The notes beneath the pieces are model-generated. The model did not search any database, was not told where the DNA came from, and saw nothing but the letters and a program-made list of their open reading frames with translations. A stretch of DNA of 64,000 nt, taken from the NCBI GenBank assembly GCA_946800325.1, contig OX326959.1, positions 14,476,862 through 14,540,861 of the forward strand. Direction: 5' to 3'. The DNA is from Luzula sylvatica (lineage: Eukaryota; Streptophyta; Magnoliopsida; Poales; Juncaceae). The translations under genes were made by a program, and so were the position numbers. This document shows positions 45,288-57,532 of the stretch, in pieces; the first letter of the stretch is position 1; the number at the start of each line of letters is the position of its first letter.

Positions 45288-45714
45288 GTAATTCTCCTAA
45301 CATAATATATATATTTAAAAGGAGAGGGCTTCTTTGGGAAAGTCCTTGTATGGAGATCAAGTCCTTCTTGGAATCTTTGATGGAGCTCGATCTTCTTTAT
45401 GTTGAGATGTGGTTGGCTCGCAAACTCCCTCTTTTAGAGTCCTTTTCTTCTATATGGGATGCTTCTCGTGGAGGCCAAAATCCAATACCAGCTTCTTCGC
45501 TCTTGACGTTACCCATCTCCACCGAACTTGACGGTGTTCCTTTTCCACCGGCCGTTTACTGCCTTGAAGTCTTCTTTCTGATCTTCTTTTCATCTGTTTT
45601 GTTCTTTGTTTGATTTACTTTTTAATTTCAATCAACATTTGGGTAACTTCGTTTAATGAAATATGTATCAGTCTTTTGACCTGTTACCTAATTGCAATGA
45701 ATCAATAAATGCAG
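45288..45714 (+). other. Intron with retroelement-like insertion
   Basis: From about 45318 to 45660 lies CT-rich sequence ending in a T-rich tract and TTTAATGAAAT, resembling the 3' end of a plant non-LTR retrotransposon. No reverse transcriptase motif is visible, so this is tentative. Confidence 0.35.
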
Positions 45715-46683
45715 CTCGGATTAATTGCAACAATAACTGGAACGGTGTTTCTACGAACACGCATGGGTGTAGACATTATCCACGGGAATTACTACATGGG
45801 GGCGCTTTTTTTCGCAATAATTATAACAATGATAAATGGATTTCCCGAGCTTGCCATGACCACTGCAAGGATGCAAGTGTTCTACAAGCAAAGAGACTTA
45901 TATTTCTACCCTTCTTGGGCCTATGCTTTACCGTCTTCTCTTCTGAAGATACCGATCTCTTTACTCGAGGCGGTTGTTTGGACCGCCATTACGTATTATC
46001 TTATTGGATATACACCAAAAGCAGCAAGGTTAATTATTTATTTGTTTGTTTGTTTATTTAATTATTTATGTATTCGATTGTTCTTTTTTTTTGTAGGTTC
46101 TTCAAGCAACTTCTTATAATATTCCTCGTGAGCACTATGTCTTCATCCATGATGCGGAGCGTAGCTTCGTACTTCCAAACGCATGTTGCGTCCTCTATCG
46201 TGTCAACCATGTTACTGTTGGTTTTCCTTCTTTTCGGACGCTGTCTACTACTTAAGAGTAAGTTAATTGAGCATTTTCATATATTCATTACCCTAATAGA
46301 CGTCACATAACAAATATCATGTATAAAAATGAGACAAATTGATTTTTTTATAGCCTCTATGCCGGGTTGGTTGAAATGGGGGTTCTGGATATCTCCACTG
46401 ACGTATGCGGATTTAGGGATGTCTCTCAATGAGTTTCTTGCACCTAGATGGCAACAGGTCAAAAACTTTGTAGTCAATAGTTAGTTACTGATATGAGTTA
46501 TTTACTGATGATTATTTTGGCATGAATAGATGTTATCATCAAACATAACCCTCGGGGAAGACATTCTGACAACGAGAGCGCTGAATTACGCGAGTTATTT
46601 TTACTGGATATCAGCTGAAGCATTGGTCGGGTTTATCGTACTTCTCAACGTTGTATTTACGCTTGTGTTGACTTTCAGAAGAC
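45715..46683 (+). pseudogene. Pseudogene 2: TMD1 exons
   Basis: Exons 45715-46028, 46097-46257, 46354-46457 and 46530-46683. They encode [58 protein letters not shown], a hydrophobic [18 protein letters not shown] helix, [19 protein letters not shown], and a last helix ending LVLTFRRR. All frames are open. The last three exons have no counterpart in the minus-strand pseudogene. Confidence 0.92.
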
Positions 46684-47473
46684 GTGAGTCAAAATCCGAC
46701 ATCACGTTACACATTTAAAAGATAAATTATAAAAAAAAATTTAGGAAAATTCTACTATGCACCCCGCACGATTAACACTCAATTAACACCCTAATTAACA
46801 AGGTGAATTAACGATTAATAGTTAATTAATGAATATGGTATGACCACTATATTCGAATATGATTAGTATCCGTATCCGTATCCGACAATATTCGAACCTT
46901 ATTTGTATCCATTTAATATCCGAATCATATCCGGATCCGGATCTGTATCCGAAAAAAAATATGGTTATGAATCTGGTATGACCACTATCTGAACCCGTTG
47001 ACACCCCTATCTATGACACATCCTTTTAGAAAATATATTCCTCAACCCCCTCCTCCTAACTTTTATGGAAATTATGAAGAAGAAAAAACTCACTTTTAGA
47101 TATTTTTTTGCCAAAAACCTCCTAAAATGTGAATTGAATTTTTTTCATCCAACTATAATTTTTTGAAGAAATCTAAAATGTAAAGGGGTTTTAATAATTT
47201 TCTGAAAAGCTAGGAGGGGTTTGAAAAATTCCCCATCTTTTAAGAGGGTCTACCGTAGAACTCATCTTTTAGATAGGACGATTTTTGTTATTAAATGGAC
47301 AATAAATATTTCATATTTAGTCTAACATTAATTGATAAATAGACTTAAGATCTTATCGTAATTATTTATTAAATTAATAATTGCTTGAAATACTCTTGAA
47401 AAATAACATAACATAGAACTCCCCTTGATTTGATACCATTATTAGTAATACAATCTCTAAAATTCAGCTGCAG
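46684..47473 (+). other. Intron with ATCCGGAT-type repeat
   Basis: 46840-47012 contains GTATCCGTATCCG and TCCGGATCCGGA motifs ending GACACCCCTATC, a short relative of 12112-12650. Otherwise AT-rich with no gene. Confidence 0.5.
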
Positions 47474-48989
47474 GAAATACAAGGGCGATGATATCACGTC
47501 AAAAGCTTTTGGAATTACAAGGAAAAGATGTTGAGTTGTCATGAAACCATAGAAATAATAAATCTATCAACTCTTCTTTGATACATACAGAACCTAAAAG
47601 AACAGGTACGAAAGGTTCCTCGATCCGATTGTAAAATTTAAACTCCGAAAATAAATTATAACAATGTATAATGAAAAATGTTAGATTGCCTCCTAAACTT
47701 TCCAATACTTGATGACGTGATTATGACTTAATATTTTAATTATGGTTTGATACAATTGATTGTCAAACCATAAATTAAAATAATTAAATCATAAATTAAG
47801 ATGTTAAATCATGAATTAAAATTAAAATTTAAAAATCATGTAATGTCATTAAGTTTTGTGGAGGAAATTTATAGAGAATATACATCAACTAACTCATGTA
47901 TAATGTATATATTTTAATTATATGTGCAGGAAAGATGGTATTACCATTTATACCATTGACAGTGTCATTTCGGGATGTGAACTATTTCGTCGATTCCTCG
48001 CAAGTATATAATTCAAACAAACTACCAATCTCAACACAACAAATTCATGTCATCTTTATAACATAATAATCGATTTTCATTAACAAAAAGATAATTTATA
48101 CTATTTTTCTAGGAATTGAAAGAACACGGCTATACCGAAAAGCGGCTCCAGCTATTACACAACATAACGGGTGCATTTCGACCCGGTATTCTCTCAGCAA
48201 TAATGGGAGTTACCGGCGCAGGCAAGACAACCTTATTGGATGTCCTCTCAGGTCGAAAAACAGGAGGATATATCGAGGGAAGCATGAGAATCGGCGGTTA
48301 TCCTAAACTACAAAAGAGTTTCGCACGTATTTCCGGTTATTGCGAACAGACCGACATACATTCTCCCTACATTACTGTCGAAGAATCTGTTACTTATTCT
48401 GCTTGGCTTCGTCTTTCGCCCGAAATCAATTCAAGGACTCGCTATGTGAGAAATTATACTTTCATTGTTGTTAACCCTAAGGCCTAAATTTTGGTACTTT
48501 ATTGTTCAGGAATTTGTGAATGAGGTATTGGAAACGATAGAGCTTGATTCCATAAAGGATGCGTTGGTGGGTATACCAGGCGAGAACGGTTTGTCGACGG
48601 AACAAAGGAAAAGGTTGACTATAGCGGTGGAGTTAGTATCGAATCCGTCAGTTATATTCATGGACGAGCCTACTTCTGGATTGGATGCCCGTGCTGCTGC
48701 AATTGTCATGCGTGCAGTAAAAAATGTTACCGAAACAGGTCGAACTGTTGTTTGTACTATTCATCAACCCAGTATTGGCATTTTTGAGGCGTTTGACGGG
48801 GTAGCATTCTCTTTCTTAAGAAATGTTGCCTAATGAAAATTAGTGCGTTAGACTTTATTTATTTCATGAGAAATTTAATTGTTTATTTTGGTGATTTTAC
48901 AAAAGCTGGTACTGATGAAAAGGGGAGGTGAACTCATATACTCTGGTCCACTGGGCGATCACTCAAACACGATTGTTCAATACTTCGAG
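47474..48989 (+). pseudogene. Pseudogene 2: linker and NBD2 exons
   Basis: Exons: about 47474-47545 (TRAMISRQKLLELQGKD; 3' end unclear because a good donor is not obvious and the frame meets TGA), 47930-48003 (KMVLPFIPLTVSFRDVNYFV), 48113-48445 (Walker [26 protein letters not shown]), 48510-48800 ([16 protein letters not shown], Walker [32 protein letters not shown]) and 48906-48989 ([17 protein letters not shown]). NBD2 motifs are complete. SIGIF replaces the usual SIDIF. The donor at 48990 is GC in the context GAG/GCAAGT, a form often tolerated. Confidence 0.9.
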
Positions 48990-49327
48990 GCAAGTGGTTA
49001 ATATAACTTATTCATCCTCTATATTATATGATGAATTTTATTTATTTATTTCTATTTGACAAAATTAGGACAAATTGGTCACCTCGAGATGAACATAATT
49101 ATCAAATACATTGCATTAATTAAAAATTAGAAAGAATAATTAAGAACTCATAATATCAAATTATCGAAGCTTCGCATTTCATTTTTAGTAGAAGAATGGG
49201 TTAGACAGCCTCAAATATTGTTTATATTTCCCTCAAGAATAATTATAAGTTTTCTTAATAATTAGAGTATTTCTGGTGTACCAAAAATAAAAAATAATTA
49301 TAATCCGGCAACATGGATGATGGAGAT

Positions 49328-50734
49328 TGTTGGTTAATTCTAACCTAGAGGGGGGTAAATTCGGCAATCTAACTTATACTTAGTTTAGATTTAAACCTAA
49401 TTTACGGTGCGGAATAAATAATAATTTGGATGATAAAGATGATACCGTACAAACACTTTGACACAAGATGTTTGTTTACGAAGTTCGGTAGGTGGTTGCT
49501 TTGTAGCTTTAACTCACCCTTTACTCGCTTAATTGACCGACTCAATTATTCACGAGTACCTACGTCTCCGGGAATGCCTTGTGCCTCTTTTTGGCCTTCG
49601 ATTGAATTCCAACTCAACTCGATTACAAGGATTTGCCTAGATCGATTTACACGCTTCTATCGATCTATAGCTTAGGCTCTTTACAATTTGTTGCACTAGC
49701 CTATTACACTTTTTCACTAATCGAGCTACAACGTGATCGGTCACGTGAGTGGGATACGATTAGTGGAGAATATCGAAAGTAGATCAACGATCTAAAGAGG
49801 TTTCTCAAGCTATCAATGGATATAGATAATCACAGCTTAGGGTTTCTCTCTTTTTAGGTTTGAAAGTTTGAAAATGAGGAAGTGGGAGAGAGAGACCCAT
49901 GAAGGATTCTATTTATACTCTCTATAGAAATCCTTCAGAAAACTTGCAGTGCGTTCGAACGCATACAGTCCGTTCAGAACGCACTTGAAGTTTGCACTAG
50001 CCGTTTCAAAATAACGTGCAAGTACATCTTGGGTCCGTTCAAACGGACAATGTCCGTTCGTAACGGACTCAATTATACATAGCATTTTGCGTTCACAGGA
50101 ACAAGAGTCCGTTCAACGCACTGAAAAGTGGGTGAACGGATTCCAGGTTGTCCGTTCGAACGCACATGTGTGTTCGTTCGAACGCACACATCCCTGTGAC
50201 ATATTTCCGTTCACAGGAAAGATTGTCCGTTCAACGCACTCAGAAGGTGAGTGAACAGATTCTAATTGTCCGTTCGAACGGACATGATTGTTCGTTCGAA
50301 CGCACACATCCCTGTGACACGTTTGGTTCTAATCAAGCTTTACAGTTTTGATATTTAACAAGTCCGTTCTGAACGGACTTTGAGTTCGTTCAGAACGCAC
50401 TTCCTGCTTGACTGAACTCTTTGTTATTTTGAACATGATTTTACTTGAGGTCTACTAGGTTTGTACCTATGGTTTATTTGTGGCGTATCCCACTCACGGA
50501 AGGATTCAGCATCTTGAGTCTTGATGTGTTCCAATGGCCTTCCTTGTGTTCTTCTTTTCTTGTTTATCTTGAGACTTCATGTCCTGATTCTTGATGTAAT
50601 CCAATGAACTCCTCCTTCACAAGTCCTCCTTCATCTTCGTATCGTACCTATGTTATCCTGCACTTTTCTGGATGTATACATTAGTACTGACAGTGTTTTG
50701 AAATAATCAAACTACCAGGAAATTTGAACCAACA
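49328..50734 (-). repeat. LTR of Sirevirus-like copy 2 (3' LTR in sense)
   Basis: 1407 bp. TATA box TATAAATAG on the minus strand at 49917-49909, palindromes at about 49945-50400. Longer than the copy-1 LTR by an insertion around 50565-50620. Confidence 0.93.
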
Positions 50735-51250
50735 AACTCCCCTTTTGATTAATTTCAAAACACTGTCGGTTCGGAGAGTTTCATCATTTAGTTGAGAACT
50801 TTCCGTACGATCGTTTCTCCCCCATTTTGAAAGAGATCAAAAGGGCCAAGGAGACTTCAACAACGGAAGGCTCCCCCTAAATGCGAGCTCCCCCTCAAAG
50901 AATGAATTGATGAATGTATGAGCTCATAAATATGATCAAATTCTTTTGTTTTGGAATGATGACAATCTTTTCAAAATTTAGCAGATTTTTAAGAAAATAT
51001 GTGCGTTCTGAACGGAAAAAGTGGTGCGTTCGAACGCACTTGCATCTGGACTGATAGGTTATAAAAATAAATAATAAAAACCAAAATGGATGCAACAGTT
51101 TAAACTGACACTAAATCAAATCTACTCAGTTGAAGGCATGACACATGCCGATACAAACACACACACAACAATAAACAAGTCAAATTGTTCCCAAACAAGA
51201 ATCATGACATAACACACACAACACATTTAAACTTTTAACATCTCCGGCGA

Positions 51251-52747
51251 TCACATCTCATTGGGGCCGGTGTAAGGGTTCTGTTCGGGTTGGGCGCTCG
51301 GATCAGTTGCGAAGAAGGCGTCGGTATTGAATTGTCCCGAGTTGGAGTCCGACGGATGCTCGGTGGTCTGATGAGGAGAGGTACGCGGGACTCGGTCTTG
51401 GGGTGCCGTGTACGGCCCGAAGCGATTTCCAAGGTGAACATAGAGATAGGAAAATTGACGACCCACATTCTCGATCATCCTGGTCTCGGAAGCATGCAGG
51501 TCCTCACGAAATGCGTCTCGCATTATTCGTCCCTGTTTTTCAACCCGCTCATCCATCTCCTCGAATAACGCCTTCATATAAGCAAACCTCCTTTCGTCGT
51601 GTTCTGAAGGAGCGTTCGAGCTTTCTGCACGCTCCTTCTTCTTACGTTTTCTATCCGGGGCTTCACCGCTTAGGTCAGTATAGGCGGGGTCGGCGTTTTC
51701 CTCTTCCTCGGTTTGGGTGTCACCCTCCAGCCACCGAGTAGGATTGCGAGGAAGGTGGAATGCTTCCGCATATTTGGAGGGACTGATAACCCAGCCATGT
51801 ACATTCGATGAATACCGATATCCAAGACGTTGGAGGTTTGCTTTAGATGCGAGATTTGTTGGCTGTTCCGATCGGAAGTCCCAATCGTTCTCCGGGATTG
51901 AAACTCCTTGGAGTTCCAACATCCGGGCAATCAACGTTCCGTAAGGTAACGATGCATTTCTTTGGCTCAGGACGCTTTCCATATGACTTAGTATGAGATA
52001 AGGCACATGGACGGGTAGTTCATCATTGTACCACATACGATACAATAGCATAATATTTCTATTTTCTAAATTTGCCTTCAATTTTGCGACAGGAGTAAGA
52101 ATATTGTTACCGATTTCCCAAACGAATCTCTCAGGAGCTGCCAAGTGCGATGCCGATTCTTGTGACTGGTATCGATTTGTAACCACCTTCTTCATTGGTT
52201 CGATAATGGCGGCTTCGAGTCTTCCCTTGCGTGCGTTGTAGATCTTCTCTCCATCATCCTTGAGACCCAACAACTCGCACAGATTTTCAACCGAGATCTC
52301 AACTTGTTCACCGAGGATATAGGAGGTTATCTTCTCTAGAGCATGGTTGAATACGGCGTTGGCATAGAACAATCGAGTGATGACTTCGTAGAACGGCTCT
52401 TTAAGACACGCAAGATTTGCGAATCCCCATCTTCTCTCGATTGCCTCGATCTTGTCGAAAAGATGAGGAATATTTGGTGGAAACTCGTAGTAGTAGCATT
52501 TCGCGATGGATTTCCTTGCCACCACGTCGTTGAAGAGAGTTCCGGCCTCCGGATTTCGAAAGAGATGTTCATTGTTTATATTTTTGAAATCGTAGTCTGC
52601 TTTCAAGATTTCTTGCCTCCTAGGCTTCTTAGCCGCCTTCTTCTGTGGAGGTGGAGCTCTTGACCTTGGTTGAGTGTTGGAGCTCTCCCCTTCCTTCTTC
52701 TTTCCCTTCGAATCCCCCCTAGCAAGCAAGATCTTAGCTGCATTCAT
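51251..52747 (-). CDS. ORF2 of Sirevirus-like copy 2, putative plant transposon protein
   Basis: 498 residues, the same length as copy 1's ORF2 with no stops or frameshifts and about 34 residue differences by eye, many conservative (D/E, K/R, N/Q). The basic N-terminus, the FYANAVFNHALEKI / ENLCELLGLKDDGEKI core and the charged C-terminal segment are all kept. No membrane segment is visible. Start ATG at 52747, with an upstream palindrome cluster at 52935-53395. Conservation of an open frame in two diverged copies suggests the protein is selected while elements are active. Confidence 0.85.
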   Translation of the reverse strand: MNAAKILLARGDSKGKKKEGESSNTQPRSRAPPPQKKAAKKPRRQEILKADYDFKNINNEHLFRNPEAGTLFNDVVARKSIAKCYYYEFPPNIPHLFDKIEAIERRWGFANLACLKEPFYEVITRLFYANAVFNHALEKITSYILGEQVEISVENLCELLGLKDDGEKIYNARKGRLEAAIIEPMKKVVTNRYQSQESASHLAAPERFVWEIGNNILTPVAKLKANLENRNIMLLYRMWYNDELPVHVPYLILSHMESVLSQRNASLPYGTLIARMLELQGVSIPENDWDFRSEQPTNLASKANLQRLGYRYSSNVHGWVISPSKYAEAFHLPRNPTRWLEGDTQTEEEENADPAYTDLSGEAPDRKRKKKERAESSNAPSEHDERRFAYMKALFEEMDERVEKQGRIMRDAFREDLHASETRMIENVGRQFSYLYVHLGNRFGPYTAPQDRVPRTSPHQTTEHPSDSNSGQFNTDAFFATDPSAQPEQNPYTGPNEM

Positions 52748-52934
52748 GGTGATGATTCTTTATGGAGAAGGAGAGTAGGGATTTTGGCGAGAGATAGAGT
52801 TAGAAAATAGGTTTTTAGGAAGAGATTGAGTTAAGATGAGATCGTGTCCCTTCAAGTCTTTTCGTACGAAGATCTGAACCATCGTGTCCATTGATTAAGG
52901 TCGGTTGCATGCTGATGGGCAGACAATACGATAA

Positions 52935-53395
52935 GTCCGTTCGAACGGACTAATAAGTGCGTTGGAATGCACTCATGTCTGAGAAAAAGGCGCTATTTTG
53001 GGATTTTAAGTTGTATCTGGGAAGTTGTTAAGTCCGTTCTAACAGACTCCTATGTGAGTTCGAACGCACACACAACTGAGAAGAGGCGCCAGAATATGAA
53101 ACGGCGCGAGTGTAAGGGTTTGAAGTAGGTTCGCTGAATGAGGCATGTGCGTTCGAACGCATTAGTTTGTTCGTTCGAACGCACTGAACACTGTTGATAC
53201 TAAGAGTCGGCGCCAAAGTATGATCCGGCGCCATAATCCTATAATTCATTTTTCCGTTCGGAACGCATTCAGTTGTACGTTCGAACGCACTTAATCCTGG
53301 TAGGAAAATTTGATGGCGCCATAATTTAACAGTGACTTTGGATCTTATAGTTCAGTTGTTCGTTCCGAACGCACTGTTTTTCGTTCGAACGGACT
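52935..53395 (-). promoter_or_regulatory. Internal palindrome cluster upstream of ORF2, copy 2
   Basis: GTTCGAAC dyads near 52937, 53148, 53170, 53277 and 53383, with decayed ones between. Same location as 27725-28255 in copy 1. Confidence 0.65.
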
Positions 53396-53603
53396 GGTTC
53401 CTGAGATGTGATCACTGGACTGAAATCGTGATTTATTTACAGAGACAAGTGTTCTAATGTATTCCTCTATTAACACATGTGATGTAGCTACATGAGACTC
53501 GACTAACTCGGCTAGAATTTAATTAAGCCTATTTCTTATACTCCCCTTACATATTTGGCTTAGGGTGTGGAATACTAAGGAGTATAGTGTTTCAAGTTAG
53601 GGC

Positions 53604-55903
53604 TTAAGCCCTAGGAGGTCCTATACCGAGAGACGTAGAGGGACCCATCGAGTGACGATCTTTACGCATCCATATTGAGTTTGACGTTAATTTTGGATTG
53701 CGAAGATCACAACCGTTTGAGATATGACCAATTTTGCAACAATAGTTACACAATGCTACGGTGGGCTTATTTATGGATATGGAACTTTTCACAAAATAAT
53801 TAGAGAGATGATTTGGTTTACTTTTCTGAGAAGTTATCGATTTTGGCATATGATGAATGTTGTTGGATTGAAATTTTCTTGGTTTAAGTCGATTTTGTTC
53901 AAATTGTTTTTGTGTGTTTGTGTAATGTTTGGGAGACCCTTTTTGATATGAAGCGTCGGTGTAGTTGGTCACTTCGTAGAAATACCCATTTGGTCCCCTT
54001 TTGAATAAACAATCGGTTCTTCCCAAATTGTTATGTCTAGGTGGTGAATTTTGTGTGAAATGATTGTTCCTATAATTATGATTAACACGTTTAGCTTGTT
54101 CTGTTTTCACATTTTTACCTTTGTTGTAGTCACGATACATGAAAGCATTTCCGTGACTATCCATTTTATTGTTCTCCCATTTGGATTTTTGATTTTTAGA
54201 TATGGAAAAATCGGGTTTATTACCGTTATTTTTCTTGTATCCTAAACCGGATTTGTCATTGGGCTTTTGTCCCATTAATGACGATTTCAAGATATCATCC
54301 AATGAAGGAGGACTTAATGCACTGGTGGCACAAGCCTTCTTCAAAGACTCATTTTCAACTTTACAATTTTGAAGTTCGACTTTTAAATGAGACATCTCAC
54401 CTTTAAGGGTTTGACACTCACATTTTGAAAACCATTTAAATTCTTTTAGTTGAGATTTATATGCCAAAATAGATAGTTCGAGAGAAGCTACCTTATCCTT
54501 GAGAGTTTGTGTTGAGCTCTCAAGTTTACTCTCTATTTGTTGAAAGTTTCCTTCATCTTTTAGAAACTCGTCACACAACTCGAGTTCTAATTTGAATGCA
54601 GGAGAAAACTCAGGATGATGTAATGATTCTACGTTAGTTATAGAGTTAATACGTACCTCATGACCTTGGTCATGTGTTGAGCTTGGAGTAGATGGTTCTT
54701 CGTCTATACTTGTGGGAGTGCGAGGTGTAGTGGTTAACCCTCGTTCAATTCGAAGAGATCTGATTGCCGCTTCCACTGTGCTCATTTGTGGAGAATCGAT
54801 CCTTACCATAAGTGCAAGGTTTGCGGGGTGTCGGTTTGATGGACCATCCGATTCAGATGATGTGCTTGATCCATCCGTTTCTCCCCACCTTTGTATTTGT
54901 GGCGATCATCTCGGCCCTTGTCCTCATATCTTCTTTCATATCGAGGTTCTCGTCTATCTCGATCCTTGTGATCGTCATCCTTTTTATTCCACCGAGAATT
55001 TTCAGGATGGAGCGTCCAACACGACTCCATCATATGTCCAAACTTCTTACACCAAAAGCAATGAGGTTTCAGTCCCTTTTGTTTTCGATTCTCATTAAAT
55101 CGCTTTTCATCCCTTTGCCATTCTAGGAGTCGCAAAGTGAGGTCGTCCATCTCATTGTCCTCGTTGCTTGCATTCACGGCGGGCAAGGCTATGGCTTTAG
55201 ATCGAGGAGTTGTCGTGAAGATTCCTTGTTCTTCATCGAGTTGCTTGAGTCGAATCTCGAAGTTCCGGAATTGACTTACCAATTCTTCGGGAGTGAGATC
55301 TTGTGATGCGACCGCCGTACCTAAAGCTACACGTAAAGATTCCCAACTCCGGGGCATGGCTTGAAGTAATCTAGCAATAATTCTATCATCGGTAAGAGGT
55401 GCATGTTGGGTGGCATATCGGGTTTTTAATACATTGATTTTTGCCCATATTTTATCAACGGACTCTCCCTCAATCATTCGGAGATTGTTGAATTCTTGTT
55501 CAAGTCCGATGATATTAGTTCTTCTCATTTGAGATGTACCCTCGTATCTCTCATTGAGCATACGCCACATTTCAAATGAGTTTTCACAATGATCAACTAG
55601 TGATCCGATAGAACTAATTACGTTGTTTAGTATTAAGTTTTGAGCGTAAATGTCATTAGTTCTATCTTCCCTAGTTTGATCGGGGTAGGTTACATTTCCG
55701 TCTGTGTCAACCTCTTGGGCCAAGACAAAGCCTTGTAACACTACCTTGTCAAGTCCTTGGAGAGCGAATGCATTTATCATGCATTTCTTCCAAGAACTCC
55801 AATTGATTCCATCTAATTCACGTGAGTTTGATATATTTGATTTGGGTACGGTGTTTATCGGATTTATCGATGAGTTTCGTACAATAGGATTAATTTCGGT
55901 CAT
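53604..55903 (-). pseudogene. GAG of Sirevirus-like copy 2, frameshifted
   Basis: The N-terminal part (55903 to about 54890) has the copia gag domain and the first zinc knuckle CFWCKKFGHMMESC. The C-terminal part (54809-53604) has the coiled segment and the second knuckle CNYCCKIGHISNGC. They are in different frames because 49 bp present in copy 1 (about 29758-29806) are missing at about 54888, between ACCT repeats. The product would be a truncated GAG lacking the second knuckle. Confidence 0.9.
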
Positions 55904-55970
55904 TTGATCGTTAAGTACAAGTTATCCCTAATACTCAAAGAGATGGTTAGTACCTTGCTCTGATACCAAT

Positions 55971-57377
55971 TGTTGGTTAATTCTAACCTAGAGGGGGGTA
56001 AATTCGGCAATCTAACTTATACTTAGTTTAGATTTAAACCTAATTTACGGTGCGGAATAAATAATAATTTGGATGATAAAGATGATACCGTACAAACACT
56101 TTGACACAAGATGTTTGTTTACGAAGTTCGGTAGGTGGTTGCTTTGTAGCTTTAACTCATCCTTTACTCGCTTAATTGACCGACTCAATTATTCACGAGT
56201 ACCTACGTCTCCGGGAATGCCTTGTGCCTCTTTTTGGCCTTCGATTGAATTCCAACTCAACTCGATTACAAGGATTTGCCTAGATCGATTTACACGCTTC
56301 TATCGATCTATAGCTTAGGCTCTTTACAATTTGTTGCACTAGCCTATTACACTTTTTCACTAATCGAGCTACAACGTGATCGGTCACGTGAGTGGGATAC
56401 GATTAGTGGAGAATATCGAAAGTAGATCAACGATCTAAAGAGGTTTCTCAAGCTATCAATGGATATAGATAATCACAGCTTAGGGTTTCTCTCTTTTTAG
56501 GTTTGAAAGTTTGAAAATGAGGAAGTGGGAGAGAGAGACCCATGAAGGATTCTATTTATACTCTCTATAGAAATCCTTCAGAAAACTTGCAGTGCGTTCG
56601 AACGCATACAGTCCGTTCAGAACGCACTTGAAGTTTGCACTAGCCGTTTCAAAATAACGTGCAAGTACATCTTGGGTCCGTTCAAACGGACAATGTCCGT
56701 TCGTAACGGACTCAATTATACATAGCATTTTGCGTTCACAGGAACAAGAGTCCGTTCAACGCACTGAAAAGTGGGTGAACGGATTCCAGGTTGTCCGTTT
56801 GAACGCACATGTGTGTTCGTTCAAACGCACACATCCCTGTGACATATTTCCGTTCACAGGAAAGATTGTCCGTTCAACGCACTCAGAAGGTGAGTGAACG
56901 GATTCTAATTGTCCGTTCGAACGGACATGATTGTTCGTTCGAACGCACACATCCCTGTGACACGTTTGGTTCTAATCAAGCTTTACAGTTTTGATATTTA
57001 GCAAGTCCGTTCTGAACGGACTTTGAGTTCGTTCAGAACGCACTTCCTGCTTGACTGAACTCTTTGTTATTTTGAACATGATTTTACTTGAGGTCTACTA
57101 GGTTTGTACCTATGGTTTATTTGTGGCGTATCCCACTCACGGAAGGTTTCAACATCTTGAGTCTTGATGTGTTCCAATGGCCTTCCTTGTGTTCTTCTTT
57201 TCTTGTTTATCTTGAGACTTCATGTCCTGATTCTTGATGTAATCCAATGAACTCCTCCTTCACAAGTCCTCCTTCATCTTCGTATCGTACCTATGTTATC
57301 CTGCACTTTTCTGGATGTATACATTAGTACTGACAGTGTTTTGAAATAATCAAACTACCAGGAAATTTGAACCAACA
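55971..57377 (-). repeat. LTR of Sirevirus-like copy 2 (5' LTR in sense)
   Basis: 1407 bp. TATA box on the minus strand at 56560-56552, palindromes at about 56590-57045. Some palindromes here are mutated at C or G within the CG core (for example TTTGAACG and TTCAAACG), the pattern expected from deamination of methylated cytosines. Confidence 0.93.
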
Positions 57378-57532
57378 GAGATTACCTCACATTCAGTAGA
57401 GGCTCAACTCGGAGTAGACTTTGCACGAATATTCAAGAACTCACATCTTTACAGGTTGATCCACATAAATTATTACAACCATTGAATATTCTTAATTTTA
57501 CTGATATTTCCAATTTTGTTTCGAACCTGAAG

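Larger units (their letters stand above)
49328..57377 (-). mobile_element. Sirevirus-like LTR element, copy 2, in PDR exon
   Basis: 8050 bp, LTRs of 1407 bp each (49328-50734 and 55971-57377) differing at about seven positions by eye, duplication GAGAT on both sides. The plan is the same as copy 1: primer site 55957-55968, gag, palindrome cluster, ORF2, polypurine tracts, no pol. It lies antisense to the host gene. Gag is frameshifted by a 49-bp deletion, ORF2 is intact. LTRs, gag and ORF2 differ from copy 1 by more than the LTR pairs differ internally, so the two copies inserted independently from different sources. Confidence 0.95.
49266..57453 (+). pseudogene. Pseudogene 2: NPATW exon split by Sirevirus-like copy 2
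   Basis: 49266-49327 encodes SISGVPKIKNNYNPATWMME, and 57383-57453 continues TSHSVEAQLGVDFARIFKNS then HLYR to a donor at 57454. The element lies between the two copies of GAGAT (49323-49327, 57378-57382). Without the insertion the exon would be open, so this insertion alone disrupts the protein between NBD2 and TMD2 unless the element is spliced out. Confidence 0.95.
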
